Shown here piece by piece: positions 1 through 7,791 of a DNA stretch of 53,583 nucleotides. The notes below the pieces were generated by a model. The model had not been told where the DNA came from and ran no database searches. It was given only the letters and a program-made list of their open reading frames with translations. Source of the DNA: an uncultured Flavobacteriaceae bacterium (GTDB lineage Bacteria; Bacteroidota; Bacteroidia; Flavobacteriales; Flavobacteriaceae); contig CALGLR010000114.1 of NCBI GenBank assembly GCA_937959395.1, positions 1 to 53,583 of the forward strand. Reading direction: 5' to 3'. How positions within the stretch are numbered: position 1 is the stretch's first letter; each line of letters opens with the position of its first letter. The translations under genes and the position numbers were made by a program.

Positions 1-628
1 CATCACGGTCAAAATCAGCAAAAGCTGTAACTCCCTGAAATGATGGTAAAAAATCATGTGTAATACTCTCAAAGGTGCCATCTCGTGAACCCTTGAATAA
101 ATAAGCTTCTTCAAATACTGCATCTACCTCTCCTAATAATAATAGATCTGCATATTTATCATTATTAAGATCGCCCCAAGCAAATTGCCCATTAGTTATT
201 GTATCACTAAATAAATAATCATCTTGGATAAAAGTGCCTCCGTCATTAACGAAAAATAACGTCTTAGCATCACCATTATTTGATAAACCTGTTATAAATA
301 TATCAAGATCATCATCTCTATCTACATTAACAAATGCTATATCTCCATTAGTAAACTGCTCGTTAAATATAATTTCACTTACTTGAAAAACCCCTTGACT
401 GTCATTATTATATAATATAATTCGGTATTGATCTCCAGCTGGATTATCAGTTCCCATAACTACAATATCCATATCCCCATCCTTATCATAGTCTCCTACG
501 GATGATTGAGAATTTTGTAACGGTATAAATACATTCTGTTGTGTTGATTGAAAAAATTGTGCCTGAGCACTAAACGGCATTACAAACAATAGCGCTATTA
601 ATAAAGAATTGAGGGAGTAATCATTCAT
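1..628 (-). CDS. FG-GAP/VCBS repeat surface protein, C-terminus cut by window edge
   Basis: This reading frame is open from an ATG at 628 to the first base of the window, so only the N-terminal ~209 residues are visible. It begins with a signal peptide (hydrophobic stretch ending FSAQAQ), followed by repeats of the form VGDYDKDGDMDIVV, FVNVDRDDDLDIF and FADFDRD. These Asp-rich loops are the calcium-binding FG-GAP/VCBS repeats of integrin-like beta propellers, so an exported protein is expected. In this group such proteins often carry a C-terminal T9SS sorting domain, but that part would lie outside the window. A second ATG at 624 is out of frame. Substrate and partner are unknown. The protein at 12702 has the same repeats but is not an obvious close paralogue. 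Confidence 0.75.
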   Translation of the reverse strand, partial: MNDYSLNSLLIALLFVMPFSAQAQFFQSTQQNVFIPLQNSQSSVGDYDKDGDMDIVVMGTDNPAGDQYRIILYNNDSQGVFQVSEIIFNEQFTNGDIAFVNVDRDDDLDIFITGLSNNGDAKTLFFVNDGGTFIQDDYLFSDTITNGQFAWGDLNNDKYADLLLLGEVDAVFEEAYLFKGSRDGTFESITHDFLPSFQGVTAFADFDRD

Positions 629-671
629 AACTGTAAACTTAATAGAAATGCCGCAAAGGAAAAATGATAAA

Positions 672-705
672 CAAAAAAAAGCGCCTTCTTTCGAAGGCGC
701 TTTTA
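672..705 (-). terminator. Intrinsic terminator of the OmpA-like gene
   Basis: A 9-bp perfect stem (AGCGCCTTC / GAAGGCGCT, 681-689 with 694-702) has a 4-nt loop. Read on the minus strand it is followed by a run of seven T. It lies 35 nt beyond the stop codon at 740. A shorter T run on the plus side gives it weak bidirectional potential. Confidence 0.85.
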
Positions 706-739
706 ACATTTGGCTGGTTAGCTAATGTTTTATAAAGTC

Positions 740-1846
740 TTAGTTATTGATAAGACGGAATTCAGTACGACGGTTATCAGCATGCTGACGCTCAGTACAA
801 GAAACACCATCTGCACAACGATTCTTAAGTTTGTTTTCTCCGAAACCGTTTGCAACAAGTAAGCTGTTGTTTACTCCTTTAGAAATAAGGTAGTTTGCAA
901 CAGATTGTGCACGACGCTCAGAAAGATCTTGGTTAGAAGCAGAAGCTCCTCTAGAATCAGTATGTGAAGCAATCTCTAATTTTACACCTGGGTTTTGAGC
1001 TAATAATGGCATAAGACGTGTGTCAATGATGCTTTTAGCAGCAGGAGTTAATGTAGCAGAGTTAGTATTCCAGTTGATAGGAAGTGCTTGGTACTCAACA
1101 AGAGCACACTCAACTTCTCTCCAAGTAGTAAGACCACCTTTTTGCTTAAGAACTTCTTTAGAAACAGTAGAGAAAGTAGCAGCAACAACATCTTCAGTTG
1201 TAGTTGCATCTTTAACCATTACAGTTTTAGTAATAGTTGCAAATTCAGCTGGGATTTCTTCGTCAACAACACGTGCTGGTTGATCAATTACTCTTACAGT
1301 GTAAGTTCCGTTTGCAGAACCTCCTGGAGTAGATTGAACAGCAGCGTCAGAAGCTAAAGTACGCTTAGATACCGTAGTATATTCTGCTGGGTATCCTTTG
1401 TAACACCAGTAACGACAATCGTCAGGGTTAGAAGAAGCACAATCAGGAGCTGGAGCACCTAATTCCCACTGCGCATATGCAGATTTTACTTCAATAGTTT
1501 CAGTATCGTTAGAAAAAGATGCAGGAACAATTCTTAAAGAAGAACCTGAAGTACTTTTTACATAAGTTACTGTTTCAGTTTTGTAAGTAGCTGGAATTAC
1601 TCGAAGACGCTTAGAAGCCTCTTTTACCATAACACGCTCAGTTACTGAATCATATTGAGCAGGTACTACCTTAAGAACTTTGTAAGCAGGAGTCTTTTGG
1701 ATTTGAACACTTTGAGTCTCATAGATATCAGGAGTAGTACAACGTACGTAACACTTTCCTGGCTCAGGGTTTGTTGGTAAATCTTGTGCTTGCACATTTG
1801 CAAATGCAAAACCTACAAAGGCACATAAAAATAAAATTTTCTTCAT
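740..1846 (-). CDS. OmpA-family outer membrane protein with repeat-rich N-terminal half
   Basis: This is an envelope protein of 368 residues. It has a signal peptide (MKKILFLCAFVGFAFANVQAQ), then roughly residues 30-240 carrying five or six degenerate repeats around the pattern P-A-x-[YF]-x-T-[VI]-[ST]-x-x-V-x-V-K-[ED]-A, and a C-terminal OmpA domain (about 255-368). The C-terminal domain contains the peptidoglycan-binding signature region ASHTDSRG...LSERRAQSVANYL and the closing RRTEFRLI. OmpA_C domains bind diaminopimelate in peptidoglycan, so the protein probably ties the outer membrane to the wall. The repeat half has no assigned function. The start at 1846 is chosen because the longer reading (ATG at 1888) would begin only 5 nt after the -7 promoter element and would place 14 charged residues before the signal peptide. 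Cysteines in the first half may form disulfides. It is transcribed alone, with its own promoter and terminator. Confidence 0.85.
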   Translation of the reverse strand: MKKILFLCAFVGFAFANVQAQDLPTNPEPGKCYVRCTTPDIYETQSVQIQKTPAYKVLKVVPAQYDSVTERVMVKEASKRLRVIPATYKTETVTYVKSTSGSSLRIVPASFSNDTETIEVKSAYAQWELGAPAPDCASSNPDDCRYWCYKGYPAEYTTVSKRTLASDAAVQSTPGGSANGTYTVRVIDQPARVVDEEIPAEFATITKTVMVKDATTTEDVVAATFSTVSKEVLKQKGGLTTWREVECALVEYQALPINWNTNSATLTPAAKSIIDTRLMPLLAQNPGVKLEIASHTDSRGASASNQDLSERRAQSVANYLISKGVNNSLLVANGFGENKLKNRCADGVSCTERQHADNRRTEFRLINN

Positions 1847-1892
1847 AATGTTGATTTTAAAAGTAATTGTTGTGAATTTCAATTTCAAAGTA

Positions 1893-1918
1893 CAAAAATA
1901 AGAGCTTTCCTTAACAAA
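1893..1918 (-). promoter_or_regulatory. Bacteroidota-type promoter for the OmpA-like gene
   Basis: On the minus strand there is an exact TAnnTTTG (-7) element at 1900-1893, with TTTG at 1918-1915 as a possible -33 element. The spacing of 14 nt is shorter than usual. A second near-match, TACTTTG, just downstream (1891-1885) would give a spacing of 22 nt. Either position lies 40-55 nt before the chosen ATG. Confidence 0.5.
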
Positions 1919-2038
1919 TGCGTTAACTTTTTTTTAAGAATTTTTATTTCTGACGAAATCACATCTTTTATCGATGAAATACATGAATAAAATGAAACTT
2001 AGCAATTGTTATGATATTAATGCATAAATCCTCAAAAA

Positions 2039-3067
2039 CTAGACACTCTCAAATTTCTTCAAAACGTCTAAAACAAGCTTGTGAGACGCATTACTGTAGT
2101 CATAATGAGTTACAATCCTCAACTTACCCTGCCCCATGTCACTTATAATTACATCATTATCAAAAAGATAACTAACAAAAGCAGCTTCATCGGTCGTTTC
2201 TTTTAGATTGAAAATTAAAATATTGGTCTCTGTTTTCTCTACAGATTTAACATATGAAAGCGATTCAAGTAACCCTGCAATTTCTTTTGCCTTAGCGTGA
2301 TCATCACTCATTCTTTCAATATTATGATCTAGTCCATATAATCCAGCAGCTGCCATAAAGCCCACTTGCCTCATTCCTCCCCCTAGCACTTTACGCACGC
2401 GCATTGCCTTGTTCATAAACTGCTGCTTACCTACTAAAACAGAACCCATAGGAGCTCCCAGTCCCTTTGATAAACATACAGAGATGGTATCAAACAATTC
2501 ACCATAAGAGCTAGCTGTTTGACCAGTTGCTACAAGTGCATTCCATAAACGTGCACCATCTAGGTGTAACCCTAATCCATGTGTATCACAAACCTCTTTT
2601 ATTTTCACAATCTCATCTAGATCATAACAAGCACCTCCTCCTTTATTTGTAGTGTTTTCTAGACATACCAAGGTTGAGAGCGGACTATGATAAAAATCTG
2701 GTGGATTTATAGCTTCAATTACTTGTTCAGCTGTAAACATTCCTCTATGACCATCTAATAGCTTACATGAAATACCACTATTAAATGAAGCGCCTCCTCC
2801 TTCATAATTAAAAATATGTGAATATTTATCGCATATTACTTGATCACCAGAGTTCGTATGTAATTTTAATGCAGCTTGATTCGCCATAGTTCCGCTTGGA
2901 AAAAAAAGTGCTTGAGGTTTATTAAATAATTCTGCTATTCGTTTTTCTAAACGATTTACAGTTTCATCTTCTTTATACACATCATCTCCTACTCTAGCAT
3001 TTAACATGGCCTCTAACATTCCTTTAGAAGGCTTAGTTACCGTATCACTTCTTAAATCTATAATCAT
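2039..3067 (-). CDS. ltaE: Low-specificity L-threonine aldolase
   Basis: This PLP enzyme of fold type I has 342 residues and cleaves L-threonine/L-allo-threonine to glycine and acetaldehyde in the cytosol. The N-terminus IDLRSDTVTKPS is the family hallmark. The PLP lysine lies in SVCLSKGLGAPMGSVLVG, and the HLDGARLWNA and GGGMRQVG segments are also typical. The length matches the family. An upstream in-frame ATG at 3100 would overlap the preceding protease gene by 29 nt. The ATG at 3067 begins exactly at the conserved MIIDLRSDT and lies 4 nt after the protease stop, so it is preferred. The tight spacing suggests co-transcription with the protease, although no functional link is evident. Gene symbols for this family vary (ltaE, glyA-independent aldolase). 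Confidence 0.92.
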   Translation of the reverse strand: MIIDLRSDTVTKPSKGMLEAMLNARVGDDVYKEDETVNRLEKRIAELFNKPQALFFPSGTMANQAALKLHTNSGDQVICDKYSHIFNYEGGGASFNSGISCKLLDGHRGMFTAEQVIEAINPPDFYHSPLSTLVCLENTTNKGGGACYDLDEIVKIKEVCDTHGLGLHLDGARLWNALVATGQTASSYGELFDTISVCLSKGLGAPMGSVLVGKQQFMNKAMRVRKVLGGGMRQVGFMAAAGLYGLDHNIERMSDDHAKAKEIAGLLESLSYVKSVEKTETNILIFNLKETTDEAAFVSYLFDNDVIISDMGQGKLRIVTHYDYSNASHKLVLDVLKKFESV

Positions 3068-3071
3068 ATTT

Positions 3072-5468
3072 TTAATTTGAAAGGTAATTACATCTGTCAC
3101 TACCTATTGGAGATCCATCAGGTATTTTTGGTGACTTCTTTAGCTTGAAATTTTCTGGCTTATTTTTAAATTCATTAATAAGATTTAGGTACTCCTTATT
3201 ATATATCTTATTATTTTTTGACTTCGATAAATAATCAGAAATAGTATTAATAGCATTATTTGCATAAGCCTTAACTTGAAAATAACTATCGTTTGCAATT
3301 GCTAAATTCATAATATATTCTAGAGTATTTATATTTATGGATTGCTGCACTTCATTTAGATACTCCTCTTTATGATTTTTCTTAAAAGTCACTTCTATAA
3401 GTTTTTGTAACACATCGTTTAGCCCTAATTGATTTTTATTTAAACTTTTTTGTTGAACCAATCTATTTGCACGTTGTGCGTTTAGTAATAAACGTAATGT
3501 CATCTCACTTGCCGTTGAAGCGACACTTAAAGCATCAAATGCTACATTAGTTTGTCCTTTAAAAGATTCTCTGGTTCGTTCATAGCCAAAAGCTCTTGGA
3601 GGAAATAGTTCTAACTTATCTTTAGGAATTGCAATTGCTTTCGCTGAAATTGTTTTTAACAACATCGCTAAGGCTTCTTTTTGCGTTTCTTCATTAATAA
3701 CTTTACTTATGAGTTGATCATCACCTTTAACTACGTAATTATAATCTAGACCACCAATAATTTTGGAAGCCGCTTCGGTTTGAAATCGATGCAAAAAATA
3801 TAAGGGTACAAATACATCTTCTAATACAGAGTAAGGTTCATTAGTTCTAATATTATCTTTAGAGAAATTAGAAACTGCTTTTTCTCTTACTTTTAAAATG
3901 TTTTCTAATTCTTCTGAAGCACTTTTACCGTTATCCCATAAATGTGCTAAAGCATGTGCTCCTCCTTCAGGTCTTGCATCGGCATCTGTAATAAAACGTA
4001 AACCCGCTTTTTTAGCTTTGTCTAATATTTTATTAAGTGCTTCTTTCTCATTATTGTTTTTGCTGTCAAATTCAGAATAAGAATAAGCCACTGTTACTTT
4101 GTCCCACTCACCTATTCCAGTAGCATAAGCATTGCTTAAATCGATTTCGCCATTTTTTAATGTAATATTTGGGTGTGGATAATCCATTACCGAAGCTCTA
4201 TTATTAGTACTTGCAGCAAAATTATGCGCAAAACCTATGGTATGTCCAACTTCATGAGCGCTAAGTTGCCTAATACGAGCTAATGCCATATCTAACATGG
4301 GTTGGTAATTATTATCACGTTCAGCAAATGGCTTATTCAATAAAGCTTGAGCAATTAAAAAATCTTGGCGTATTCTTAAACTTCCTAAACTTACATGACC
4401 TTTTATAATTTCACCAGTTCTAGGATCGGTTACACTCCCTCCATAACTCCATCCTCTAGTTGAACGATGTACCCATTGTATGACATTATATCTGCAATCC
4501 ATTGGATCTGCATCAGAAGGAAGTAACTTCACTTGAAATGCGTCTTTAAACCCAATAGTGTTATACGCTTCATTCCACCAACTTGCACCTTCTAAAAGAG
4601 CAGATCTTACTGGTTCTGGCGTACCAGGATCTAAATAATAAATGATGGGGTTTTTAGCTTCACTAATTTTTGCTTCCGGGTTTTTCTTTTCTAAGCGATG
4701 ACGGATAACATATCGTTTTTTAATGGACTCATATATAGGCGTCGCATAATCTAAATAAGACATTGAAATAGCACCACTTCTTGTATCGAATACTCTTTTT
4801 TTATAATTATTATCCGGCAATTCAATAAAAGAATGATGTTGAATGACGCTTACTAATGATGCCGTTGGAGCAACACTTCTAATATTTTTCCCTATAGGAT
4901 TTCCTTTAAAAGTAAGTAAAGCTTCAAATTCAACATTTTTAGGAAAGGCTTTTGTTCGTTCTAACGATAAAACACTTTTTGTTAAATCAATTTTATAATC
5001 ACCTTCTTTTGATTGTTTTAATCTGTTCGAAACACCATGAGCATCTTCCATTAAAAAAGGCGTTAAATCAATTTTATAAACACCATTGTTTTGAGATTCA
5101 ATTTTGAAACCAAATAAAACTGATTTTGCAAACGCTTGCTCTACACTCTTCTTTTCTAAATTGTTAGCTGTTATTGCTCTATAATTTTGATTGGGCTGAA
5201 TTAATAATAGTTTATTTCCTGCTTTTATAAACTTAACGACACGTTCGCGTCCTAACTGTCCTCTATCCAGACCAATATCATTAGACCCTAATCCAGAAGC
5301 TAATGAATTAACGTACAAAAACTCTTGATTAAGGTTTTTTACCTCTAAAAGAATTTGGTCTTTAGCTTCATTATATTCATAATTAAAGTAGCCATTATAT
5401 TTTTTTGATTGCGCCGCAGATAGACTAAAAGATAAAAAAAGAATGCCACTTAGGATTTTATTAATCAT
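3072..5468 (-). CDS. Secreted zinc-dependent metalloprotease (DUF5117/DUF4953 type)
   Basis: A 798-residue exported protein starts with a signal peptide (ILFLSFSLSAAQS). The catalytic motif HEVGHTIGFAHN (about residues 403-414) gives the extended metzincin-like zinc site HExxHxxGxxH, and the downstream SVMDYP supplies the Met-turn. The region before it (about 30-250) matches the N-terminal DUF5117-like part and the region after matches the DUF4953-like part found in large Bacteroidota proteases of this layout. It probably acts in the periplasm or outside the cell, possibly in peptide acquisition; the substrate is unknown. No C-terminal sorting domain is seen: the protein ends with a short basic tail including Cys. 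It is the first gene of a likely two-gene unit with threonine aldolase and diverges from prfB. Confidence 0.87.
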   Translation of the reverse strand: MINKILSGILFLSFSLSAAQSKKYNGYFNYEYNEAKDQILLEVKNLNQEFLYVNSLASGLGSNDIGLDRGQLGRERVVKFIKAGNKLLLIQPNQNYRAITANNLEKKSVEQAFAKSVLFGFKIESQNNGVYKIDLTPFLMEDAHGVSNRLKQSKEGDYKIDLTKSVLSLERTKAFPKNVEFEALLTFKGNPIGKNIRSVAPTASLVSVIQHHSFIELPDNNYKKRVFDTRSGAISMSYLDYATPIYESIKKRYVIRHRLEKKNPEAKISEAKNPIIYYLDPGTPEPVRSALLEGASWWNEAYNTIGFKDAFQVKLLPSDADPMDCRYNVIQWVHRSTRGWSYGGSVTDPRTGEIIKGHVSLGSLRIRQDFLIAQALLNKPFAERDNNYQPMLDMALARIRQLSAHEVGHTIGFAHNFAASTNNRASVMDYPHPNITLKNGEIDLSNAYATGIGEWDKVTVAYSYSEFDSKNNNEKEALNKILDKAKKAGLRFITDADARPEGGAHALAHLWDNGKSASEELENILKVREKAVSNFSKDNIRTNEPYSVLEDVFVPLYFLHRFQTEAASKIIGGLDYNYVVKGDDQLISKVINEETQKEALAMLLKTISAKAIAIPKDKLELFPPRAFGYERTRESFKGQTNVAFDALSVASTASEMTLRLLLNAQRANRLVQQKSLNKNQLGLNDVLQKLIEVTFKKNHKEEYLNEVQQSININTLEYIMNLAIANDSYFQVKAYANNAINTISDYLSKSKNNKIYNKEYLNLINEFKNKPENFKLKKSPKIPDGSPIGSDRCNYLSN

Positions 5469-5548
5469 GATGAAAAATTAGGATGTAAAGCTACATAATT
5501 TACATCAAAAAATGACAGTAAATAGTTTTAGATTGGGCTTATAAACTC

Positions 5549-5556
5549 TATTTTTG
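5549..5556 (+). promoter_or_regulatory. -7 element TATTTTTG upstream of prfB
   Basis: An exact match to the Bacteroidota TAnnTTTG element lies 23 nt before the prfB ATG. A TTG is present at 5533-5535, but the 13-nt spacing is short, so only the -7 box is called. Confidence 0.5.
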
Positions 5557-5579
5557 TCTCATACATTAAAAAAATACAA

Positions 5580-6693
5580 ATGATAAATCAAGATCAAATT
5601 AAAGATCTACAAAAACGCCTGCATACTTTAAGGCAATATCTTTGACATAGATGCCAAATTAATAGAAATTCAGAACGAAGAAGAACAAACTTTCGATCCC
5701 AATTTCTGGAACGATTCCAAAGCTGCAGAAATTGTTATGAAATCGCTTCGAGTAAAGAAAAAATGGGTTGAAGACTATAATACTGCAATTACATTTTTTG
5801 ACGACTTAGAAGTGATCTATGAGTTTTTTAAAGAAGAGGAAGCTACAGAAGAAGATCTAGAAAAGCGTTATTCTAAAACAGTTACTTTAATAGAAGACTT
5901 AGAGTTTAAAAACATGCTCTCTGAGGATGGAGATAGCCTTAGTGCCGTATTACAAATTACTGCTGGAGCTGGTGGAACAGAAAGTTGTGATTGGGCAAAC
6001 ATGTTAATGCGCATGTATTTAATGTATGCAGAAAGAAATGGTTTTAAAGTAAAAGAACTAAATCATCAAGCAGGAGATGTTACGGGAATAAAAACTGTAA
6101 CCATAGAGATTGAAGGTGATTATGCTTTTGGCTGGCTGAAAGGCGAAAACGGCGTGCATCGTTTAGTACGAATTTCTCCTTTTGATAGTAATGCAAAACG
6201 ACACACAAGCTTTGCTTCTGTTTATGTTTACCCACTTGTAGATGATACTATTGAAATAGATATAAATCCCGCAGATATAGAAATTACAACGGCAAGATCT
6301 AGTGGAGCTGGTGGACAAAATGTAAATAAGGTTGAAACCAAAGTTCAGTTAACGCATAAACCTTCAGGAATACAAATTTCATGTTCAGAAACACGTTCTC
6401 AACATGACAATAGATCTAGAGCATTACAAATGTTAAAATCTCAGCTTTACGAAATCGAATTACAAAAGCAGTTGGCGCAAAGAGAAGATATAGAAGCGGG
6501 GAAAATGAAAATTGAATGGGGAAGTCAAATACGAAATTATGTGATGCATCCTTATAAATTAGTAAAAGATGTTAGATCTGGTCATGAAACGGGGAATGTA
6601 GATCATGTAATGGATGGAGATATTACTCCTTTTTTAAAGGCATATCTCATGATGATGGGACAAAAAAACAATACAAAAACATCCTTTGGATAA
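5580..6693 (+). CDS. prfB: Peptide chain release factor 2, made by programmed +1 frameshift
   Basis: RF2 recognises UGA and UAA and triggers peptide release. The coding sequence is split. A 21-codon zero frame (start [10 protein letters not shown], 5580-5642) ends CTT at 5640-5642 and UGA at 5643-5645. Reading continues in the +1 frame from GAC at 5644 to 6693, giving about 370 residues, the normal family length. The +1 frame supplies the RF2 discriminator [11 protein letters not shown] and the catalytic GGQ loop [13 protein letters not shown] (around residue 245). The slip site CTT-TGA-C is the classic autoregulatory one: low RF2 means slow termination at UGA and more frameshifting. The whole protein is therefore predicted intact, not a pseudogene. 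ArsC (6726) follows 32 nt downstream and is probably co-transcribed. Confidence 0.95.
5629..5646 (+). promoter_or_regulatory. RF2 programmed frameshift site (TAAGG...CTT TGA C)
   Basis: The sequence reads TTAAGG CAA TAT CTT TGA C. The slippery CTT-T and the stop-plus-C context TGAC are identical to the E. coli site. The internal Shine-Dalgarno-like stimulator is weak: AAGG at 5630-5633 separated by six bases from CTT, in place of the E. coli AGGGGG with three bases. Confidence 0.85.
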
Positions 6694-6725
6694 GACCATT
6701 TCGTTTAATAAAAAATAGAATAAAA

Positions 6726-7067
6726 ATGATAGTTATTTATCACAACCCAAGATGCAGTAAATCTAGAGCGTGTTTAAAAACCCTAGAAGCTTCTAAAATA
6801 GATCATGAAGTCGTTAAATATCTTGATGAGGATTTAAGTATAGAAAAACTAGAACATATAATTAATCTTTTAAAAATTAAACCAATAGATCTAGTAAGAA
6901 AAAATGAAAAGCTCTGGAAAGAAAATTTTAAAAACTTAGATTTTACTGATAAAGAATTAATAGGAGTTATGGTTAAATACCCTAAACTTATTGAACGCCC
7001 TATAATTATAAATGGTAACAAAGCAATAATAGGAAGACCACCTGAGCGTGTTTTAGATTTAATATAA
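6726..7067 (+). CDS. arsC: ArsC/Spx-family protein with intact active-site cysteine (arsenate reductase-like)
   Basis: This is a 113-residue thioredoxin-fold protein of the ArsC family. The N-terminus IYHNPRCSKSRACL carries the catalytic cysteine (Cys10) in the NPRCSKSR loop, and the C-terminal IERPIIINGNKAIIGRPPE contains the conserved RPI and the arginine of GRPPE that bind the oxyanion in arsenate reductases. The expected reaction is glutathione- or thioredoxin-coupled reduction of arsenate to arsenite. However, no arsenic efflux or ArsR gene is nearby, so a broader thiol role is possible. It follows prfB by 32 nt and is likely co-transcribed. A shorter-lived relative lies 258 nt downstream. 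Confidence 0.85.
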   Translation: MIVIYHNPRCSKSRACLKTLEASKIDHEVVKYLDEDLSIEKLEHIINLLKIKPIDLVRKNEKLWKENFKNLDFTDKELIGVMVKYPKLIERPIIINGNKAIIGRPPERVLDLI

Positions 7068-7325
7068 CACTCTATAATACAGGTATTTACTTTTTTTGTT
7101 TGTTTTTTAATTTTTACCTTTCAACTTACAACACTTATTCTTATTGCAAGAAAAACGCTTAACCACTAACAAATCAAGTGTTTATTCTTACAAAAGGAAT
7201 TGTTGAAAAGTTGTTAAAAAAAAATTTGGATTATTAAAATTAAGTATTAACTTACACATTGTAAGGAGGTTTACTCTAGCTTTTTTACACAATTAATCTA
7301 TAACTAACGCCATACTCCCTTTTTT

Positions 7326-7682
7326 ATGATAGTAATATATCACAACCCTAATTCTGTTTCTGAAAGTCATTCCTTAGAAATTTTAGAAACGAGTAAACAC
7401 AAACAAGAACATATTAAATATGAAGACAAACTCCTTGACGTAGAGAAGCTTGGCAAAATTATTAATATACTTCGAATAAACCCTATAGAACTCATAAGAA
7501 CCGAACATCGAATTTGGAAAGATAATTTTCAACATTTATTAGATTCTGGTCATGAGTTTTCAGATACAGATTATGTTAATATAATGATAGAATATCCTAA
7601 ACTAATAGAAAGGCCTATTGTTATTAATGGACGAAAAGCTGTGATAGGTAAACCACCAAAAAAGATTTTCAATATTACATAA
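7326..7682 (+). CDS. ArsC-like paralogue lacking the catalytic cysteine
   Basis: The 118-residue protein aligns with the upstream ArsC over its whole length: MIVIYHNP at the N-terminus, INPIELIR in the middle, and YPKLIERPIVINGRKAVIGK at the C-terminus. The active-site loop NPRCSKSRACL is replaced by NPNSVSESHSL, so Cys10 is Ser, both flanking arginines are lost, and Cys16 is Ser. The distal oxyanion arginine is changed too (GRPPE to GKPPK). It also has a five-residue insertion (SGHEFSD region). It cannot be a conventional arsenate reductase. A tandem duplication followed by loss of catalysis is the simplest reading. Spx-like binding functions in this fold do not always need the cysteine, but there is no direct evidence for that here. 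It has its own terminator. Confidence 0.8.
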   Translation: MIVIYHNPNSVSESHSLEILETSKHKQEHIKYEDKLLDVEKLGKIINILRINPIELIRTEHRIWKDNFQHLLDSGHEFSDTDYVNIMIEYPKLIERPIVINGRKAVIGKPPKKIFNIT

Positions 7683-7688
7683 TAATTT

Positions 7689-7710
7689 AGCCCTTTTAAA
7701 AGGGCTTTTT
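7689..7710 (+). terminator. Intrinsic terminator after the ArsC-like pair
   Basis: The perfect 18-nt inverted repeat AGCCCTTTTAAAAGGGCT lies 7 nt after the stop codon and is followed by a T run. Confidence 0.8.
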
Positions 7711-7732
7711 AATTAACACAGCTTTAACCTTA

Positions 7733-7758
7733 TTGTTTTTTTACAAATCATATTTTTG
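7733..7758 (+). promoter_or_regulatory. Bacteroidota-type promoter for the TonB-dependent receptor
   Basis: There is an exact TATTTTTG (-7) at 7751-7758 with TTG at 7733-7735 (15 nt spacing). The ATG at 7792 is 33 nt downstream. Confidence 0.5.
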
Positions 7759-7791
7759 CATTTATGCTATTAAATATATAGCAAAAAAAGC

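Noticed and set aside
1020-1357. Plus-strand frames of 87 and 89 residues opposite the OmpA-like gene
   Set aside because: Shadows created by the repeat-rich coding sequence of the opposite strand.
7263-7270. AAGGAGGT, a perfect Shine-Dalgarno string
   Set aside because: It lies 56 nt before the next start codon, with no ATG at a suitable distance.
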